From the NCBI GenBank assembly GCA_040261275.1, contig JBDQOI010000011.1:1-64000 (forward strand): DNA of 64,000 bases, written 5' to 3'. The notes under the pieces were generated by a model, which was not told where the DNA came from, searched no databases, and saw only the letters and a program-made list of their open reading frames with translations. Every line of letters starts with the position of its first letter. Positions within the stretch are counted from its first letter, which is position 1. A program made the translations under genes and the position numbers. This DNA is from UBA8752 sp040261275 (GTDB lineage: Bacteria; Bacteroidota; Bacteroidia; Flavobacteriales_D; Sanyastnellaceae). Below, piece by piece: positions 8,263 through 15,780 of the stretch.

Positions 8263-9705
8263 ATGTTGAGGGCAAGCCTCGTTCCTGTCGCGATTTTCTG
8301 GTGGGTCATCACCGGGCCCGTTCAGGGTCAGATGGACCCATCGGACGGCGGTGCTGATTCGACGGCGGCATTGAAGTTCAACCTTCACCCTGCCGCATTG
8401 GGACTGGGCACTTTTTCGAGCCAACAGGAAGAACATCCGGACGCTACTGTGCATTTCCGAGGCGCATTTTCGGCGGCTTTCAGCGGAAAATGGGGACAGG
8501 GGCACATCACCATGGAGGCCGTTCGGGGCAGCGGTCCCACGTGGCTGCGCGCCATGGAAGCTGGATTCGATCGGCGATCTGGTCAGGGCCTGACAGCGAC
8601 CCGTTGGCGCGGAAGATGGGACGTCCAAATACTGCCCTCAGTGAGCCTTTCTTTGGGTCGGGACACCTTGCACGATGGATGGGGACGCAGGTCGCTTTTC
8701 CGCGGAAGACATGCCGCGCCGGCTCCCTTTCTCGAGACTGCGATCGATGGGGGCGGCAGGCTCCGGTACCGCCACCGCTGGGAAGCGCTTCAGGGAAGCC
8801 CCAGCATGTTTTGTTGGACGGGAGAAGCCGGTGACCACCGGACCTGGACCCCTCCCCAAGGAGCGGTGCGCAGCGGCATCGAGCGCATGGTGGTCGCACA
8901 TCGGCTTGAAGTGGATTTCGGACGCAGGTTGACAGGCGCACTTTGGGGCGCCGTCGTGTGGAACATGGCCGATCGCGAAAGGTCATTCGAGCCTCATTAC
9001 CTGATGCCATTGACCAGCCTCCGTCCCACTGAATACGCACAGGGAAGTTCGGACAATGCACTCGTCGGGTTGGAAGGACGTTTGAAGGTGGGAGCCTTGG
9101 ACGGCTTGGATAAATACCTGTACGGACAATTGCTCCTGGACGAGCTCATCGTGGCGGAAATCCTTGGTTCCACAGGGTGGTGGGGCAACAAATACGCCCT
9201 GCTCGGCGGCATCTGCTGGAACTACCCCCGTGGCGGATGGCGGGTGGAATTGTCCGGTGCTAGGCCCTGGACATACAGCCACTTTACCCCCACTTCTGCC
9301 TACATCCATGGTCTCACCCCCGTGGCCCACCCGCTGGGTGCCAATTTCTTCGAAGCCTCTGCAGAAGGCCGATGGGAAAAAGGAGCATGGCAAGTGCAAG
9401 GGCGCGTCACCGCCTCCCGCCGCGGGGACGATCCATCGGGAGAAGTCCCCACCGGGTCCCTGCCTCAGATCGGGGACATACAACGGACGGAAGAGACCTA
9501 CGATTGGCTCAATGGCAGCGAGCGCAACCTGCTCCTCGGCCAAATCGACATTTCCCGAAAGCTGTCTACCGAGGGCTTCAGCGCATGGGATGCCTTTTTC
9601 CGCGGCGAATTCCGCTCTGTGGAGATGGAGGGACACAGGGACATCAACGGGCTCATCCTGATCGGTCTTCGCAGCACAGGGCCATGGTTCGGTGCCGATT
9701 GGTAA
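8263..9705 (+). CDS. RemB-like gliding motility/outer-membrane protein
   Basis: The 480-residue product begins with a signal peptide (cleavage probably after VQG near residue 23) and continues as a beta-strand-rich barrel. The central region carries features that match RemB of gliding Flavobacteria: EPHYLMPLTSLRPTEYAQ, SSDNALVGLEG, YGQLLLDEL, GWWGNKYALLGG and a late RPWTYSH motif. RemB is a cell-surface accessory protein of gliding that is related to capsule-assembly Wzi proteins. It lies downstream of the WecA-like gene, and another Wzi/RemB-like gene lies just upstream of that enzyme. The family call is from remembered motif order, not a search. Confidence 0.72.
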   Translation: MLRASLVPVAIFWWVITGPVQGQMDPSDGGADSTAALKFNLHPAALGLGTFSSQQEEHPDATVHFRGAFSAAFSGKWGQGHITMEAVRGSGPTWLRAMEAGFDRRSGQGLTATRWRGRWDVQILPSVSLSLGRDTLHDGWGRRSLFRGRHAAPAPFLETAIDGGGRLRYRHRWEALQGSPSMFCWTGEAGDHRTWTPPQGAVRSGIERMVVAHRLEVDFGRRLTGALWGAVVWNMADRERSFEPHYLMPLTSLRPTEYAQGSSDNALVGLEGRLKVGALDGLDKYLYGQLLLDELIVAEILGSTGWWGNKYALLGGICWNYPRGGWRVELSGARPWTYSHFTPTSAYIHGLTPVAHPLGANFFEASAEGRWEKGAWQVQGRVTASRRGDDPSGEVPTGSLPQIGDIQRTEETYDWLNGSERNLLLGQIDISRKLSTEGFSAWDAFFRGEFRSVEMEGHRDINGLILIGLRSTGPWFGADW

Positions 9706-9713
9706 CCTCACCC

Positions 9714-9721
9714 TAATTTCG
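9714..9721 (+). promoter_or_regulatory. Putative -7 promoter box TAATTTCG
   Basis: The box lies ten bases before the ATG of ctaB, in the short gap after the RemB-like gene. Confidence 0.5.
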
Positions 9722-9731
9722 CCGCCGCTCC

Positions 9732-10619
9732 ATGTCGGCCACCTCCGCGCCATCCCCTACCCTGCTGAAGGACATCGCCGTCCTCTTCAAGCTGCGCCTC
9801 GGCACTTTCGTCGTCCTGAGCGCCGTGCTCGGCTGGTTCATGGGGGCCGATACCATTGCCCTCGTTCCTTTCCTGAAGCTCACCATCGGCGGATATCTGT
9901 TGACCGGCGCGTCGAACGGCTTCAATCAGATCATCGAACGGAACAACGACGCCAAGATGGCCCGCACCGCCGACCGGCCATTGCCCACCGGCCGCATGAC
10001 CGTCCGGACAGCAGCACTTCTTTCCACTGCTGCCGGTCTCCTCGGTCTTGCTGCCCTGTTCGACCTCGGCGTTCGAGCGGGCCTGCTCGGCCTGCTCGCC
10101 ATCCTGAGTTATGTATTGGCGTACACCCCTCTAAAATCCCGCACGGGATTCAGCGTGTTGGTGGGCGCCATTCCCGGCGCCATTCCACCCATGCTCGGAT
10201 ATGTAGCGGCCACAGGCGAATTCGGCATCGAGCCCGGCACCCTGTTTGCTGTCCAGTTCATGTGGCAATTCCCTCATTTCTGGGCCATCGCATGGGTGGC
10301 GCACGAGGACTACCTCAAAGCGGGATACCGCATGCTGCCTTTCGTGGAAGGCCGCACCCGGGCCAGCGCACGGCAAATCCTGCTGTACACCATGCTCTGC
10401 ATTCCCGCGAGCCTTCTTCCTTGGGCATTGCCAGGCGCATCGCCCATGGTGGGCGACATCGCCTTGACCGTGGCCATCCTCACGGGCCTAGGTTTCACCG
10501 TTCCCGCCTATCGGCTCTGGCGCAACCTCGAGGTCGCCGACGCGCGAAAATTGATGTTCGCGAGCTTCTTGTACCTCCCCATCGTGCAACTCACGTATGT
10601 ACTCGATAAGATCCCTTGA
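9732..10619 (+). CDS. ctaB: Protoheme IX farnesyltransferase (heme O synthase)
   Basis: CtaB (CyoE) farnesylates heme b to heme o for the terminal oxidase. The 295-residue product is a UbiA-fold membrane enzyme with the first prenyl-binding motif NNDAKMARTADRP (N71, D73, R82) and a second acidic motif in the loop AWVAHEDYLKAGYRML near residue 195. It heads the local oxidase cluster, followed by subunit III genes. The heme-a synthase (ctaA) is not in the window. Confidence 0.95.
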   Translation: MSATSAPSPTLLKDIAVLFKLRLGTFVVLSAVLGWFMGADTIALVPFLKLTIGGYLLTGASNGFNQIIERNNDAKMARTADRPLPTGRMTVRTAALLSTAAGLLGLAALFDLGVRAGLLGLLAILSYVLAYTPLKSRTGFSVLVGAIPGAIPPMLGYVAATGEFGIEPGTLFAVQFMWQFPHFWAIAWVAHEDYLKAGYRMLPFVEGRTRASARQILLYTMLCIPASLLPWALPGASPMVGDIALTVAILTGLGFTVPAYRLWRNLEVADARKLMFASFLYLPIVQLTYVLDKIP

Positions 10620-10662
10620 ACCCAAAGGGACTTCAACGGTTTCCTACTTGCACCTCATCGAA

Positions 10663-11475
10663 ATGAACACCACCGAAACCACCACGGAAGCCCCCTCGGG
10701 CAAAATCGACGTCTTCGAAGGCTTGGACCCCGCCGTCCGCGAGCGCACCAAGAAGATGCTGATGTACTTCATCCTCTTCGCCGTGGTCATGCTCTTCGCC
10801 GGCTTCACCTCTGCCTACATTGTCTCCAATGTGGGCCAATACTGGGTGCACATCAATCCCATCCGGGACCTGTGGATCAGCAACGCGCTCATCGTGCTCA
10901 GCTCATTGCCCATGTGGTTGAGCCTGCGCGCCATGAAGCAGGGCAAGCCGCAAGCGAGTTTCATCCACCTCACCCTCACTTTTGCCTTGGGCATCGCCTT
11001 CACCTTCATGCAACTGCACAGCTGGGACCACCTGCAGGAAAAAGGCATGGGCTGGACCATCGATGAACTCGCCTCTGGCGCCGAAGCCTACCGCTGGAAC
11101 AGCATCGACAAATTGCTGGACGGTCCCGCCGAATGGGGCACGGACTATACCATTGTGCAGGACGGGACCCCACTGAACTACAAACCCGAAACCAACCAAC
11201 TCTTCGCGGCAGATGACGTTTTGATGGCCCGGGACATCACCCTCGACGTGATCCGGACCTCCAATTCGGCGTCGGGTTATCTCTTCATCCTCATCCTCAT
11301 TCACCTGTTCCACCTGGCACTGGGTCTGGCCTATCTCGTGGTCAATGGAATCCGCATCCTCACCGGCCGAATTCACCCCGGGGATACTGTGCGGTTGCAC
11401 ACTGGTGGGGTGTATTGGCATTTCCTGGGCCTCTTGTGGGTATACCTGTTCGCTTTCCTGTTCCTTATCCATTGA
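10663..11475 (+). CDS. Cytochrome c oxidase subunit III, first copy
   Basis: This is a heme-copper oxidase subunit III (CtaE/CyoC family) of 270 residues with five or more membrane spans. Recognisable segments are LFAGFTSAYIVS near residue 47, the long second/third span region ending in FMQLHSWDHL, a soluble insertion between spans (about residues 128-190), and the C-terminal HTGGVYWHFLGLLWVYLFAFLF signature with the conserved WHF. The ATG at 10663 was chosen because the longer frame from 10597 would overlap the end of ctaB by 23 bases. A second subunit III gene follows, a duplication usual in Bacteroidota oxidase clusters. Confidence 0.92.
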   Translation: MNTTETTTEAPSGKIDVFEGLDPAVRERTKKMLMYFILFAVVMLFAGFTSAYIVSNVGQYWVHINPIRDLWISNALIVLSSLPMWLSLRAMKQGKPQASFIHLTLTFALGIAFTFMQLHSWDHLQEKGMGWTIDELASGAEAYRWNSIDKLLDGPAEWGTDYTIVQDGTPLNYKPETNQLFAADDVLMARDITLDVIRTSNSASGYLFILILIHLFHLALGLAYLVVNGIRILTGRIHPGDTVRLHTGGVYWHFLGLLWVYLFAFLFLIH

Positions 11476-11483
11476 GGATGGCG

Positions 11484-11491
11484 TAATATTG
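11484..11491 (+). promoter_or_regulatory. Putative -7 promoter box TAATATTG
   Basis: This close variant of TAnnTTTG lies between the two subunit III genes, 17 bases before the second start. It could give the second half of the cluster its own promoter. Confidence 0.45.
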
Positions 11492-11508
11492 CGGCGCAAA
11501 TCAGCGTC

Positions 11509-12519
11509 ATGGCCGGACACGCACAAGCAGAAGTTTCGAAAGAAGTCCTCTGGGGAGGAGGGCAGTCGCCATTCGGCGTCACCTATGGCAAAATGATGAT
11601 GTGGTACTTCCTCGTCTCGGACGCCTTGACGTTCGGAGGATTGCTCATCGCCTATGCCTTCTGGCGGGCCAGCGCGGTAGACGCCTGGCCCATCGGGGAA
11701 CAGGTCTTCCGCGCACTTCCCGGCCTTGAAGGTGAATACCCCCTCGCCTACGTGGCGCTCATGACCTTCATCCTCATCGTCAGCTCAGTCACCATGGTAC
11801 TCGCCGTGGAGGCGGGGCACCGCAACGACCGATCCGGCGTTTTGAAGTGGATGGGGCTCACCATCATTGGAGGATTCTTCTTCCTCGGCTCGCAGGCTTG
11901 GGAGTGGAGTCACTTCATTCACGGTGGCGGCGGATTCTTCAATCTGGCCAAGGAAGTCACCATCTCCACCCCCGACGGAGGCACCATGACCATGGAAGCG
12001 GGCGACCGCGTCTACATGGACCACCACTTTGGTCATCTCATGGAGATGCACCTCAACGATCCCATTGGGGTGCCTTTGAGTGAAGAGGGTGGACATGTGG
12101 TGCTCACCGAATTGGGTGACCATCCCCACGAAGCCCATCTGCATGGACTGAAAGTCAACAAGTACATCGAAGACGAGACGCTCGTAGAGGGTGACGACGT
12201 GATGAAGCTGTGGAATGCACGGTCCGAGAATTTCGGTTTCGGAGCCCCCATCCCCGGCCTCGGAGCGGATTGGGGCGGCATCAACCACAGCGAATACGCC
12301 ACCCAGCAGGGCTACACCAACTTTTTCTTTTTCATCACCGGGTTCCACGGGTTCCACGTGTTCTCCGGGGTCATCATCAATATCGTGATCTTCTTCATGG
12401 TACTGAACCGCGTGATGGAGCGCCGCAAGCACTACGAGATGGTCGAAAAGGTGGGCCTGTACTGGCACTTCGTCGACCTCGTGTGGGTATTCGTTTTCAC
12501 CTTCTTCTACCTCATCTGA
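11509..12519 (+). CDS. Cytochrome c oxidase subunit III, second copy with His-rich insertion
   Basis: The 336-residue product has the subunit III fold: MMMWYFLVSDALTFGGLL near residue 30, GFFFLGSQAWEWSHFI near 120, FFFITGFHGFHVFSGVI near 270 and the final KVGLYWHFVDLVWVFVFTFFYL. It differs from the first copy by a soluble insertion of roughly 100 residues between spans (about 135-260) that is rich in histidine and acidic residues, for example MDHHFGHLMEMH and HPHEAHLHG. The insertion may face the periplasm, but its role is unknown. The following cox4 gene starts one base after the stop. Confidence 0.92.
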   Translation: MAGHAQAEVSKEVLWGGGQSPFGVTYGKMMMWYFLVSDALTFGGLLIAYAFWRASAVDAWPIGEQVFRALPGLEGEYPLAYVALMTFILIVSSVTMVLAVEAGHRNDRSGVLKWMGLTIIGGFFFLGSQAWEWSHFIHGGGGFFNLAKEVTISTPDGGTMTMEAGDRVYMDHHFGHLMEMHLNDPIGVPLSEEGGHVVLTELGDHPHEAHLHGLKVNKYIEDETLVEGDDVMKLWNARSENFGFGAPIPGLGADWGGINHSEYATQQGYTNFFFFITGFHGFHVFSGVIINIVIFFMVLNRVMERRKHYEMVEKVGLYWHFVDLVWVFVFTFFYLI

Positions 12520-12520
12520 C

Positions 12521-12898
12521 ATGGAGCGCGACGACCTCATCGTAAATGACAGTTACGCCCTCAACGCCCACCACAGTGAAGAGGAAGGCGTGGCCATCCG
12601 CAAGAAGATCTACATGGTCACCGTCATTTTGTCGGTGATCACCGCCATCGAGGTGGGCATGGGTGTGATGTTCAAGCGGTCCGAGACCTTTACCTGGACG
12701 GCCATCAAGTGGACCTTCATCGTGTTGACCCTCTTCAAGGCGGGCTACATCGTGATGACGTTCATGCACCTCGGCGACGAGCGCAAGAACCTGCGCAACG
12801 CTGTCATCCTCCCGTATTTCGTGTTCATCCTCTACCTGATCTTCATTGCGATCACCGAAGGGCTGGCCCACTACGGGATGGACTTGATGTTCCACTGA
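12521..12898 (+). CDS. Cytochrome c oxidase subunit IV (prokaryotic caa3/CyoD type)
   Basis: This small 125-residue membrane protein has a polar N-terminus followed by three spans: one at about 30-50, one at 63-85 containing KAGYIVMTFMHLGDERKNLR, and one at 93-113. The middle span with its MTFMHLGDE turn is the recognisable feature of the prokaryotic subunit IV family, which stabilises the oxidase but carries no cofactor. It is tightly coupled to the subunit III gene upstream and lies 15 bases before the SCO gene. Confidence 0.88.
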   Translation: MERDDLIVNDSYALNAHHSEEEGVAIRKKIYMVTVILSVITAIEVGMGVMFKRSETFTWTAIKWTFIVLTLFKAGYIVMTFMHLGDERKNLRNAVILPYFVFILYLIFIAITEGLAHYGMDLMFH

Positions 12899-12913
12899 CC
12901 CTTTTCCGGTTTC

Positions 12914-14188
12914 ATGGGTGAGCGCCACGCCACGACCCGCCGCCCGCTGCGCCGCTTTTTGCTCGTCGTAGCCCTTCCCGGACTTCCGCTTCTGTTGCTG
13001 CTCGTCCTCGGCAAGGGGATGCGCCACGAGTTCAGCGATCTCGACTTCTTTTCCCCTGCTGGAGAAAGGGTGACTTCTCCCATTGGGGCCCGCCGCATTC
13101 CGGAATTCACGCTGCTCGACCAGCAAGGACGCTCGGTCACCCGCGACAGCCTCGCTGGAACTTTTTGGTTGGTCGCCTGCATGACCACGAATACGGCGAC
13201 CACTCCCTACCTGCCCGAACTCACCCAGCAGCTTTTGTGGGCCAACTGGCGCTATCGCGATGAGCCTGACGTCGGCTTGCTTTGTCTGACCCTCGATGCA
13301 GAGCACGACACACCGGATCGGCTCGCTTTCTACGTCAGCCAGAACGAACGGTACAACCGATACCCTGACAAGTGGCGCTTTCTCACGGGCCAACAGCCAT
13401 TGATTGACAGCATCATCCGCGACGGCCTGGGTATCCCCCGCGATCCGGATGACCTGTACAATGTGGGCACCCTGCTGCTCATCGACGATCGGGGCTACGT
13501 CCGCCAGAAATACCTCGCCTCCAGCGAGCATGAGATTGGCGACGCCGTGGAAGACATCGCCCTGCTCAAAAAGCGGAAAAAGGAGCGCGAGGTGCGTTGG
13601 CGCAAATATGCCGAAGCTCCCGCCTTGCCTGTGCTCGGTCCCGCGATAGGCGATGACCCTCACACCGTGCCCAAGTTCTCTTTGACCGATCAGCTCGGTC
13701 GGGAATACAGCCACCGCGACCTAGAGGGTAAAGTCCGCATCGTGGACGCCTTCTTCACCGCTTGCCCCACCATTTGTCCGGTCATCAGTTCGCAGCTCGC
13801 CCGGGTGCACGACCGCCTCTGGGAGGAAGGCCTGGAGAAAGAGGTGCGCATTTTGAGCCACACCGTCGATCCGAAAAACGATACCCCCGAGCGGATGCGC
13901 CGCTATGGAGAGCGCCTGGGGGCGGACCCCGATGTGTGGAAGTTCCTGACGGGACCCGAGGAAGAACTGTACCCCTTGTTGCAAGAGGGCTACCTATTGA
14001 CCGCCCTGCCCAGCGACACCGCGGCAGGCGGCTTCTTCCACAGCGACCAAATCCTTCTCGTAGATGCAGCGGGGCAAATTCGGGGCACCTATGACGGCAC
14101 GAGAACCTTGGAGGTCGACAAAATGTTAGAGGACTTGATGGGATTGCTATCCCGTCAGAGCACTGAACCCCACACTGCCCATCGATGA
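12914..14188 (+). CDS. SCO1/SenC-type copper chaperone with two thioredoxin-like domains, N-terminal one degenerate
   Basis: SCO proteins deliver copper to the CuA site of cytochrome oxidase. This 424-residue product is about twice the usual length. A membrane anchor (15-34) is followed by two SCO-like domains. The C-terminal domain (about 230-415) has the full ligand set: CPTIC with C284 and C288, and H376 in GGFFHSDQ. The N-terminal domain (about 60-215) keeps the fold pattern (PEFTLLDQQGRSVTRDSLAG, LTLDAEHDTPDRLAFY, GTLLLIDDRG), but the CxxxC is reduced to C89-MTT-N93 and the histidine is missing, so it probably cannot bind copper normally. The gene stop overlaps the DUF420 start as ATGA. 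Confidence 0.9.
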   Translation: MGERHATTRRPLRRFLLVVALPGLPLLLLLVLGKGMRHEFSDLDFFSPAGERVTSPIGARRIPEFTLLDQQGRSVTRDSLAGTFWLVACMTTNTATTPYLPELTQQLLWANWRYRDEPDVGLLCLTLDAEHDTPDRLAFYVSQNERYNRYPDKWRFLTGQQPLIDSIIRDGLGIPRDPDDLYNVGTLLLIDDRGYVRQKYLASSEHEIGDAVEDIALLKKRKKEREVRWRKYAEAPALPVLGPAIGDDPHTVPKFSLTDQLGREYSHRDLEGKVRIVDAFFTACPTICPVISSQLARVHDRLWEEGLEKEVRILSHTVDPKNDTPERMRRYGERLGADPDVWKFLTGPEEELYPLLQEGYLLTALPSDTAAGGFFHSDQILLVDAAGQIRGTYDGTRTLEVDKMLEDLMGLLSRQSTEPHTAHR

Positions 14189-14736
14189 AGACCCCCAGCG
14201 CATCCGACCGAGCCGTACGCCGCTTCGTCTGGACCCTGTCCATCGCCGTACCTCTCATCGTCGCCGGCCTCTTTCTCATTCCACCGGCCGAGGGACTCTC
14301 CGAAGACACACTGCGCCGCGTGTATCTACTGCCCCGCCTGAACGCCATCCTCAACGGATCGGCCTTTCTGTGCCTGGCGTTCTCCCTCCGCTCCATTCGT
14401 CGTGGCGAGGTGCAACGTCACCGGAATCTGAACACCTCGGCACTGGCGCTATCGGCCCTTTTCCTTTTGAGTTACGTCACATTCCACATGCTGACCGAGT
14501 CCACGAGGTTCGGTGGAGAGGGCGCAATCCGCTCTATCTACTTCGCCATTCTGGTCAGCCACATCCTTCTGTCGGCAGTCATTGTGCCCCTGGCGCTGTT
14601 CAGCTATGCACGCGGATTGGCAGGCGACATCGAAAAGCACCGCCGCATCGCGCGCATCACCATGCCGATGTGGCTCTACGTCACAGCAACAGGCGTGGTG
14701 GTCTTTTTGATGATCTCACCCTATTATCCGTACTGA
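14185..14736 (+). CDS. DUF420 membrane protein, oxidase assembly (CtaM-like)
   Basis: The 183-residue product has five predicted spans. Conserved DUF420 histidines are visible in QRHRNLNTSAL near residue 78 and in FHMLTE and SHILLS further on. DUF420 proteins are found beside oxidase genes; the Staphylococcus member CtaM is needed for a functional heme-copper oxidase. Overlapping start (ATGA) with the SCO gene and overlapping stop (TGATG) with the next small gene support one operon. Confidence 0.86.
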   Translation: MKTPSASDRAVRRFVWTLSIAVPLIVAGLFLIPPAEGLSEDTLRRVYLLPRLNAILNGSAFLCLAFSLRSIRRGEVQRHRNLNTSALALSALFLLSYVTFHMLTESTRFGGEGAIRSIYFAILVSHILLSAVIVPLALFSYARGLAGDIEKHRRIARITMPMWLYVTATGVVVFLMISPYYPY

Positions 14737-14960
14737 TGCGCACCCTGGCCCTTGCGCTGCTCCTTGTCCTTCTCATGTGTCCGGAATGGACACTTTGGGG
14801 TCAATGCGTAATGTGCAAAGCGGTGGCCGAGGACAGCGCTGCTGCGGGCGCGGTAGGTCGTGGGATCAATCAGGGCATCCTCTACATCATGGCCGTTCCC
14901 TATTTGTTACTAGGCGTATTTGGTTATTTAGTCTTCAAAAAGTGGAATTTCGTCGATTAA
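14736..14960 (+). CDS. Small membrane protein with CxxC motif at the end of the oxidase cluster
   Basis: This 74-residue product starts inside the stop codon of the DUF420 gene (TGATG). It has an N-terminal signal or anchor (residues 2-18), then QCVMCKAVAED with a CxxC pair right after the likely cleavage site, a short glycine-containing stretch (GRGINQGILY), one membrane span and a short basic tail (FKKWN). Similar small CxMCK proteins occur next to oxidase genes in Flavobacteria in my recollection, but no function is established. A redox or copper-handling role during CuA or CuB assembly is plausible and unproven. Confidence 0.75.
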   Translation: MRTLALALLLVLLMCPEWTLWGQCVMCKAVAEDSAAAGAVGRGINQGILYIMAVPYLLLGVFGYLVFKKWNFVD

Positions 14961-14964
14961 TTTG

Positions 14965-14972
14965 TATCTTTA
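14965..14972 (+). promoter_or_regulatory. Putative -7 promoter box TATCTTTA
   Basis: The box ends four bases before the ATG of the OmpA-family gene. A second possible box (TAATTTG) overlaps it upstream at 14958-14964. Confidence 0.45.
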
Positions 14973-14976
14973 AGAC

Positions 14977-15729
14977 ATGCTTAACCAGCTTGTCGCCCGT
15001 GGGCGAGGGATTTCCCTCGCTCTGTCTGCCCTGACCCTTTCCACTTTGGTACTCTCCGGCCTTTCGGCCCGCGCCCAATTCCACGCCGAACGTGCCATTG
15101 ACCCCCATGAGACCATTCTTGAATACGGGAGCTACCGCCTGTCGGTAGCCACCGAGGGGCAGCCCGATGAATGCGACGTGGTCCTCTTCGGCTACCACAG
15201 CCGTCGCCCCGGCCGTTGGTCCCAAGTCAGTGATACCGTGCTCCATGTGGTTCCCCACCGCAGGCATACCCTCATTGGGAGCAAGCCCGGCTACATGTTC
15301 CACACTGAATCTTTCTACCCTGAATTGCTTGCAGAGCCGACAATTCGCGTGGAAATGCGGCCCTTGAAGACTGGACAGCGCACAGATATCCTCGGCATCC
15401 ATTTCTTGGGGAACCAAGATCGACTTCATCCGAAATGCCTCGGGGTGGCAGAGGAATTGCGCGATTGGCTTTTGGAAAACCCCACGGTAGAGCTCAATGT
15501 CATCGGACACGTCAACGGAGCCGATGGTAGAAAATCACGCGCGTTTTACCGAAAGGCCAGCCTGCGGCGCGCCGAGGTCATGATCGATTGGCTGATGGCC
15601 CAAGGCATTGACGCCGAACGGTTGATTCCGAAGGGCGGTGGCGCAGATGCCCTTTTGTTTCCGGACCCTGTTTACGCTTGGCAACACGAAGCCAATCGCC
15701 GGGTCGAAATTGAGGTCATTCGGCACTGA
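14977..15729 (+). CDS. OmpA-family outer-membrane/peptidoglycan-binding protein
   Basis: The 250-residue product has a signal peptide (likely cleaved after ARA near residue 33), an N-terminal domain of unknown type (35-125) and a C-terminal OmpA-like domain (about 130-250). The latter shows FLGNQDRLHP, LLENPTVELNVIGHVNGADG, SLRRAEVMIDWLMAQGIDAERLIPKGGG and the closing NRRVEIEV, the pattern that binds peptidoglycan. It probably tethers the outer membrane to the wall. No clear partner lies in the neighbourhood. Confidence 0.85.
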   Translation: MLNQLVARGRGISLALSALTLSTLVLSGLSARAQFHAERAIDPHETILEYGSYRLSVATEGQPDECDVVLFGYHSRRPGRWSQVSDTVLHVVPHRRHTLIGSKPGYMFHTESFYPELLAEPTIRVEMRPLKTGQRTDILGIHFLGNQDRLHPKCLGVAEELRDWLLENPTVELNVIGHVNGADGRKSRAFYRKASLRRAEVMIDWLMAQGIDAERLIPKGGGADALLFPDPVYAWQHEANRRVEIEVIRH

Positions 15730-15765
15730 GGCCTCAGCCCATGCGCACACCATGCGCGCACACCT

Positions 15766-15773
15766 TACTTTCG
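15766..15773 (+). promoter_or_regulatory. Putative -7 promoter box TACTTTCG
   Basis: The box ends seven bases before the ATG of the tolC-like gene, in the short gap after the OmpA-family gene. Confidence 0.5.
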
Positions 15774-15780
15774 CGGGGCG

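Noticed and set aside
12512..13714. 400-codon open frame on the minus strand
   Set aside because: It is antisense to the subunit IV and SCO genes, and the translation shows no domain.
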